Assembly: GCA_946480925.1 (NCBI GenBank)
Contig: CAMLLU010000115.1
Coordinates: 1-10,678 of the forward strand
Length of the DNA: 10,678 nt
Reading direction: 5' to 3'
From: an uncultured Rivibacter sp.
Lineage (GTDB): Bacteria > Pseudomonadota > Gammaproteobacteria > Burkholderiales > Burkholderiaceae
The notes below the pieces were generated by a model. That model made no database searches and was not told the origin of the DNA. It saw only the letters and a program-made list of their open reading frames with translations. The position numbers and the translations under genes were made by a program. Below are positions 7,131 to 10,678 of the stretch, piece by piece; the first letter of the stretch is position 1; the number at the start of each line of letters is the position of its first letter.

Positions 7131-9074
7131 CTCGCGGCCGTGCCGCCCCCGGTGAGCGACCATGGCCGCCGCCAGCAGCGCGAGCAGCAGCCACGCACCC
7201 ATCGCCCCGCCGCCACCGCCGCCGTTGCTTGGAGCGCCGGTATCGCCGCCCCCGCCGGTGCTGCCGCCCGTGCCCACCGAGATGACTTCGGTGACCGAAG
7301 AGGTGGCACCGGTGTTGTCCGTCACGGTCAGGCGCACGGTGAAACGACCATCGGCGCTCGGGGTCACGGTGAAGGTCGACGTGTCGGCCGTGGCCACGGC
7401 CACGATGCCGCCGCCATCGACGATTTCCCACGCAAAGCCGGCCAGGCTGCGGTTCGCCGCCACCGGCGACGAAGAGGCGTCGAGCACCAGCGACTGGTTG
7501 GGCAACACCGGCGTGGGGCTGGCCACGATGCGCGCGAGCACGCCCACCGACGCAAGCACCGCCCGCACCGCGGCTCCGGCATCCAGAAGGCCCGCGCCGC
7601 AGGTGTTTGTGGTGCAGTAACACTCGAGCTGCTCGGCGCTGGTGGGAGCGGCACACACGGGCGTGTTCGCATCGGCGCCGGTGGTCGGGAATGGCCGCCC
7701 CGTGTTGCGCAAGAGGTCGCGCACGGCCGCCGGCGTCAGCGACGGGTCGACCGACAGCACCAGCGCCGCCGCACCGGCCACCAAGGGGGCTGAAAAACTG
7801 GTGCCCACCGAGGTGTTGAAGCTGTCGGTGTAGGTAGAGGCGCCGGGCCCTTGCGTGCCGGTGTTGCTGGTCGTGAGGATCGGGTACAGGCAGGCCCCGG
7901 TGAGGTTGACGCAATTGCCCGACGGCGCGGCGATGGAGACCTCCGGCCCGAGGTTGGAGAAGCCGACCTTGGTGCCGATGTGGCGCACGCCCGCCACGCC
8001 GATGACGCCCGGGCAGTTGGCCGGCTCGGCCACGGCCTGGCCGGCACCGTTGCCGGCCGAGGCCACGATCACGACGCCCAGCGCAGTGATCTGCTGCACG
8101 GCGTCCCGGTAGGCCTGCGTGCATGCACCAGTGCCGCCCAGGCTCATGTTGATCACGCGTGCTGGGTTCGTGTTGTCGGGCACGCCGGGCACGGCGATGC
8201 CCGCGGCCCACCGCATGCCGGCCAGGATGTCGGAATCGAAACCGCCGCATTTGCCGAGCACGCGCACCGGTAGCAGCTTCACCCGCCATGCGGTGCCGGC
8301 CATGCCCACGCCGTTGTCGGACAGCGCCCCCAGGATGCCGGCCACCTCGGTGCCATGCCAGCTCGAGTTGTCGGCCTCACCATCGCTGCATTCGCTCGCG
8401 GTGTCTGCATCACCAGGGTCGGAGGCGTCGGCATCGCGGCCATCGCCGTCGTTGGCGGTCTTCGTGTCGTTGATGAGGTCGTAGCCATCGAGCAGCTTGC
8501 CGCCGGCCGACGCACGCAGCAGATCGGGGTGTTCGAAGCGCACGCCGGTGTCGAGCACGGCCACCACGAGGTCGCTGCGGCCCGTGGTGATGTCCCACGC
8601 GGCAGCGGCATCGATGGGCGCCCGCACCACGCCGTCTGGCGCACGCAAGTACCACTGACCAGTGGCCGGGCCATTGGCGCCGCCTTGCATGAACAGCGGA
8701 TCGTTCGGTACAGCCATCACGCGCCGCCGCCGGTCGGGCACGGCGTATTCGACATCGGGCTGCTGGGCCAGCTGGTCAGCCAACTGCTGCGACGTGAGGC
8801 CCGCCGCCTTGACGACCTGCACCGCCTCGCCTACGTCGGCGCCCGCCTGCAACACGAGCCCCAGGCGCTTGCTCAGCACCGCGGCACGCTCGACACGTTG
8901 CTCTGCGGGGGACGCAGCCGCTGCGGACTTCTGCGTCAGCAGCGGCGACGTCTCGCTGAACTTAACGATGACGCGCGCCGTATCGGCGGCCTCCTGCGCC
9001 ACTGCGGCGAGCGGCAGACCCAGACCGATGACTGCGGCCACGGTCGTGAGAAACGCAGTGCATGAGGGCAGCAT
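7128..9074 (-). CDS. Secreted subtilisin-like (S8) serine protease with PKD-like domain and C-terminal sorting tail
   Basis: This 648-residue extracytoplasmic endopeptidase starts with a Sec signal peptide (hydrophobic 7-25, likely cut after AVA26). An I9-type propeptide follows (about 33-115, VIVKFSE to EYAVPD), then the catalytic domain. The triad is Asp175 (VAVLDTGV), His240 (SSWHGTEVAG) and Ser426 (VGTSFSAP), with oxyanion Asn342 (ASAGNG); all are intact. An Asp-rich insert (about 198-235) between Asp and His could bind calcium. Ten cysteines from 229 to 492 suggest disulfides. A PKD/Ig-like beta domain spans about 513-602. The end has a Gly-rich run, about 15 hydrophobic residues (WLLLALLAAAMVA) and the basic HRGRHGRE, like GlyGly-CTERM tails that rhombosortase processes after type II secretion (inference). 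The family resembles extracellular proteases of Xanthomonas and Dichelobacter. ATG 9074 is chosen for the signal peptide; the ribosome site is weak. It converges on the SPOR-like gene. Confidence 0.94.
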   Translation of the reverse strand: MLPSCTAFLTTVAAVIGLGLPLAAVAQEAADTARVIVKFSETSPLLTQKSAAAASPAEQRVERAAVLSKRLGLVLQAGADVGEAVQVVKAAGLTSQQLADQLAQQPDVEYAVPDRRRRVMAVPNDPLFMQGGANGPATGQWYLRAPDGVVRAPIDAAAAWDITTGRSDLVVAVLDTGVRFEHPDLLRASAGGKLLDGYDLINDTKTANDGDGRDADASDPGDADTASECSDGEADNSSWHGTEVAGILGALSDNGVGMAGTAWRVKLLPVRVLGKCGGFDSDILAGMRWAAGIAVPGVPDNTNPARVINMSLGGTGACTQAYRDAVQQITALGVVIVASAGNGAGQAVAEPANCPGVIGVAGVRHIGTKVGFSNLGPEVSIAAPSGNCVNLTGACLYPILTTSNTGTQGPGASTYTDSFNTSVGTSFSAPLVAGAAALVLSVDPSLTPAAVRDLLRNTGRPFPTTGADANTPVCAAPTSAEQLECYCTTNTCGAGLLDAGAAVRAVLASVGVLARIVASPTPVLPNQSLVLDASSSPVAANRSLAGFAWEIVDGGGIVAVATADTSTFTVTPSADGRFTVRLTVTDNTGATSSVTEVISVGTGGSTGGGGDTGAPSNGGGGGGAMGAWLLLALLAAAMVAHRGRHGRE

Positions 9075-9090
9075 GTCGGCTCACGAAAGC

Positions 9091-9110
9091 GCAGCGCAAT
9101 GGCGCGCTGC
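9091..9110 (-). repeat. Perfect inverted repeat in the protease leader
   Basis: GCAGCGC (9091-9097) and GCGCTGC (9104-9110) form a 7-bp GC-rich stem with a 6-base loop, ending 16 bases before the protease ATG on the minus strand. It may fold in the mRNA leader or be an operator half-site pair. In 9111-9150 TGTAAT (9124-9119) and TTGCCA (9149-9144) on the minus strand have the look of a promoter but a spacer of 19 bp, so I do not call it. Confidence 0.35.
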
Positions 9111-9146
9111 ACACCGTCATTACACGCCGCAAAGGGTGGGGTTTGG

Positions 9147-9174
9147 CAATAAAAAACCCCGCCGCAGCGGGGTT
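9147..9174 (-). terminator. Intrinsic (Rho-independent) terminator of gapA
   Basis: On the minus strand, AACCCCGC (9174-9167) pairs perfectly with GCGGGGTT (9162-9155) across a TGCG loop and runs straight into a T-rich stretch (9156-9147, TTTTTTATTG). It starts 26 bases after the gapA stop codon, so it closes the tkt-gapA transcript and separates it from the protease. Confidence 0.92.
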
Positions 9175-9199
9175 GTCGGTGCAACAGGTGTAAGACCGG

Positions 9200-10252
<1,053 letters not shown>

Positions 10253-10296
10253 TCAAGCGCCATGACCAGGATCAACGGCCCGGTTTGTTGTGACGC

Positions 10297-10678
10297 TCAG
10301 CGCCCCAGCACCACCTTCACGGTGTCCACGACGTTTTCTGCCGTGAAGCCGAAGTGCTTGAACAGCACGTTGGCCGGGGCCGATTCGCCGTAGGTGTCGA
10401 TGCCGACCACTGCCGCGGCGCCGTACTTCCACCAGAAGTCGGTGACGCCGGCTTCCACCGCGATGCGCGGCAGGCCGGCGGGCAGCACGGCTTCCTTGTA
10501 GGCGCGGGCCTGGCGGTCGAACACGTTGGTCGAAGGCATGGACACCACGCGCACCGCGATGCCCTGCACCGCCAGCGTCTGCTGCGCATGCAGCGCGAGC
10601 TGCACTTCGGAACCGGTGGCGATGATGACGGCCTGCGCCTTCTTGTTGAGCCCCACTTCGCTGGGCTCGGCCAGCACG
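10297..10678 (-). CDS. tkt: Transketolase, C-terminal part
   Basis: Transketolase moves two-carbon units between sugar phosphates with thiamine diphosphate and Mg in the pentose phosphate pathway and, in autotrophs, the Calvin cycle. The window holds only the last 126 residues; the family is about 660-680 long and the rest lies beyond the right edge, so the thiamine-binding domain is not seen. The C-terminal domain is recognisable by VIIATGSEVQLAL, VVSMPSTNVFDRQ, DTYGESAPANVLFKHFGFTAENV and the final VLGR. The gene ends 98 bp before gapA on the same strand; the tkt-gapA order is typical of Burkholderiales. It could be a cbb-linked isoform (cbbT), but without neighbours of that operon the housekeeping tkt is more likely. 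Confidence 0.95.
   Translation of the reverse strand, partial: VLAEPSEVGLNKKAQAVIIATGSEVQLALHAQQTLAVQGIAVRVVSMPSTNVFDRQARAYKEAVLPAGLPRIAVEAGVTDFWWKYGAAAVVGIDTYGESAPANVLFKHFGFTAENVVDTVKVVLGR

Noticed and set aside
6439..8289. 616-codon minus-strand open frame covering the SPOR-like gene and half of the protease
   Set aside because: It overlaps two well-supported genes in another frame and its translation is low-complexity Arg/Gly/Ala with no recognisable domain.

Overview
The window reads as an ordinary chromosomal stretch of a high-GC betaproteobacterium, most likely order Burkholderiales (a Comamonadaceae or Rubrivivax/Leptothrix-type relative). This is an inference from family resemblance: a C-G-G-G-D-D lipoprotein, a monofunctional BirA overlapping a SPOR-like gene, a tkt-gapA pair, TACAAT-like -10 boxes and strong GC bias. 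No rRNA, tRNA, CRISPR array, insertion sequence, prophage or attachment site was seen.

Layout. The left half is read leftwards (minus strand): the start of proA (positions 1-394, cut by the window edge), a small lipoprotein of unknown function (511-1254), an AEC-family permease (1337-2329) and DNA topoisomerase III (2400-4961). A 131-bp divergent region (4962-5092) follows, holding a 43-bp uninterrupted pyrimidine-purine alternating tract. From it a rightward cluster runs: a SET-domain lysine methyltransferase (5093-5623), biotin-protein ligase birA (5636-6415) and, overlapping birA by 7 bases, a membrane-anchored SPOR-like protein (6409-7110). The right part is again leftward and converges on that cluster: a secreted subtilisin-like protease (7128-9074), then, behind a clear intrinsic terminator, gapA (9200-10198) and the 3' end of transketolase (10297-10678, cut by the window edge).

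How the genes fit together. tkt and gapA are central carbon enzymes (pentose phosphate/Calvin shuffling and glycolysis), probably co-transcribed and closed by the terminator at 9147-9174. birA charges acetyl-CoA carboxylase with biotin. proA makes glutamate semialdehyde for proline. The protease has a signal peptide, an I9-type propeptide, a complete Asp-His-Ser triad, a PKD-like domain and a glycine-rich/hydrophobic/basic C-terminal tail that looks like a GlyGly-CTERM sorting signal.

The most interesting spot is the topB/SET divergent pair. A eukaryote-like lysine methyltransferase is head to head with a topoisomerase whose C-terminus is a histone-H1-like Lys/Ala tail. The two share a potentially supercoil-sensitive intergenic tract. 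A functional link (methylation of nucleoid or topoisomerase tails) is only a hypothesis. No obvious new defence or mobile system was found.
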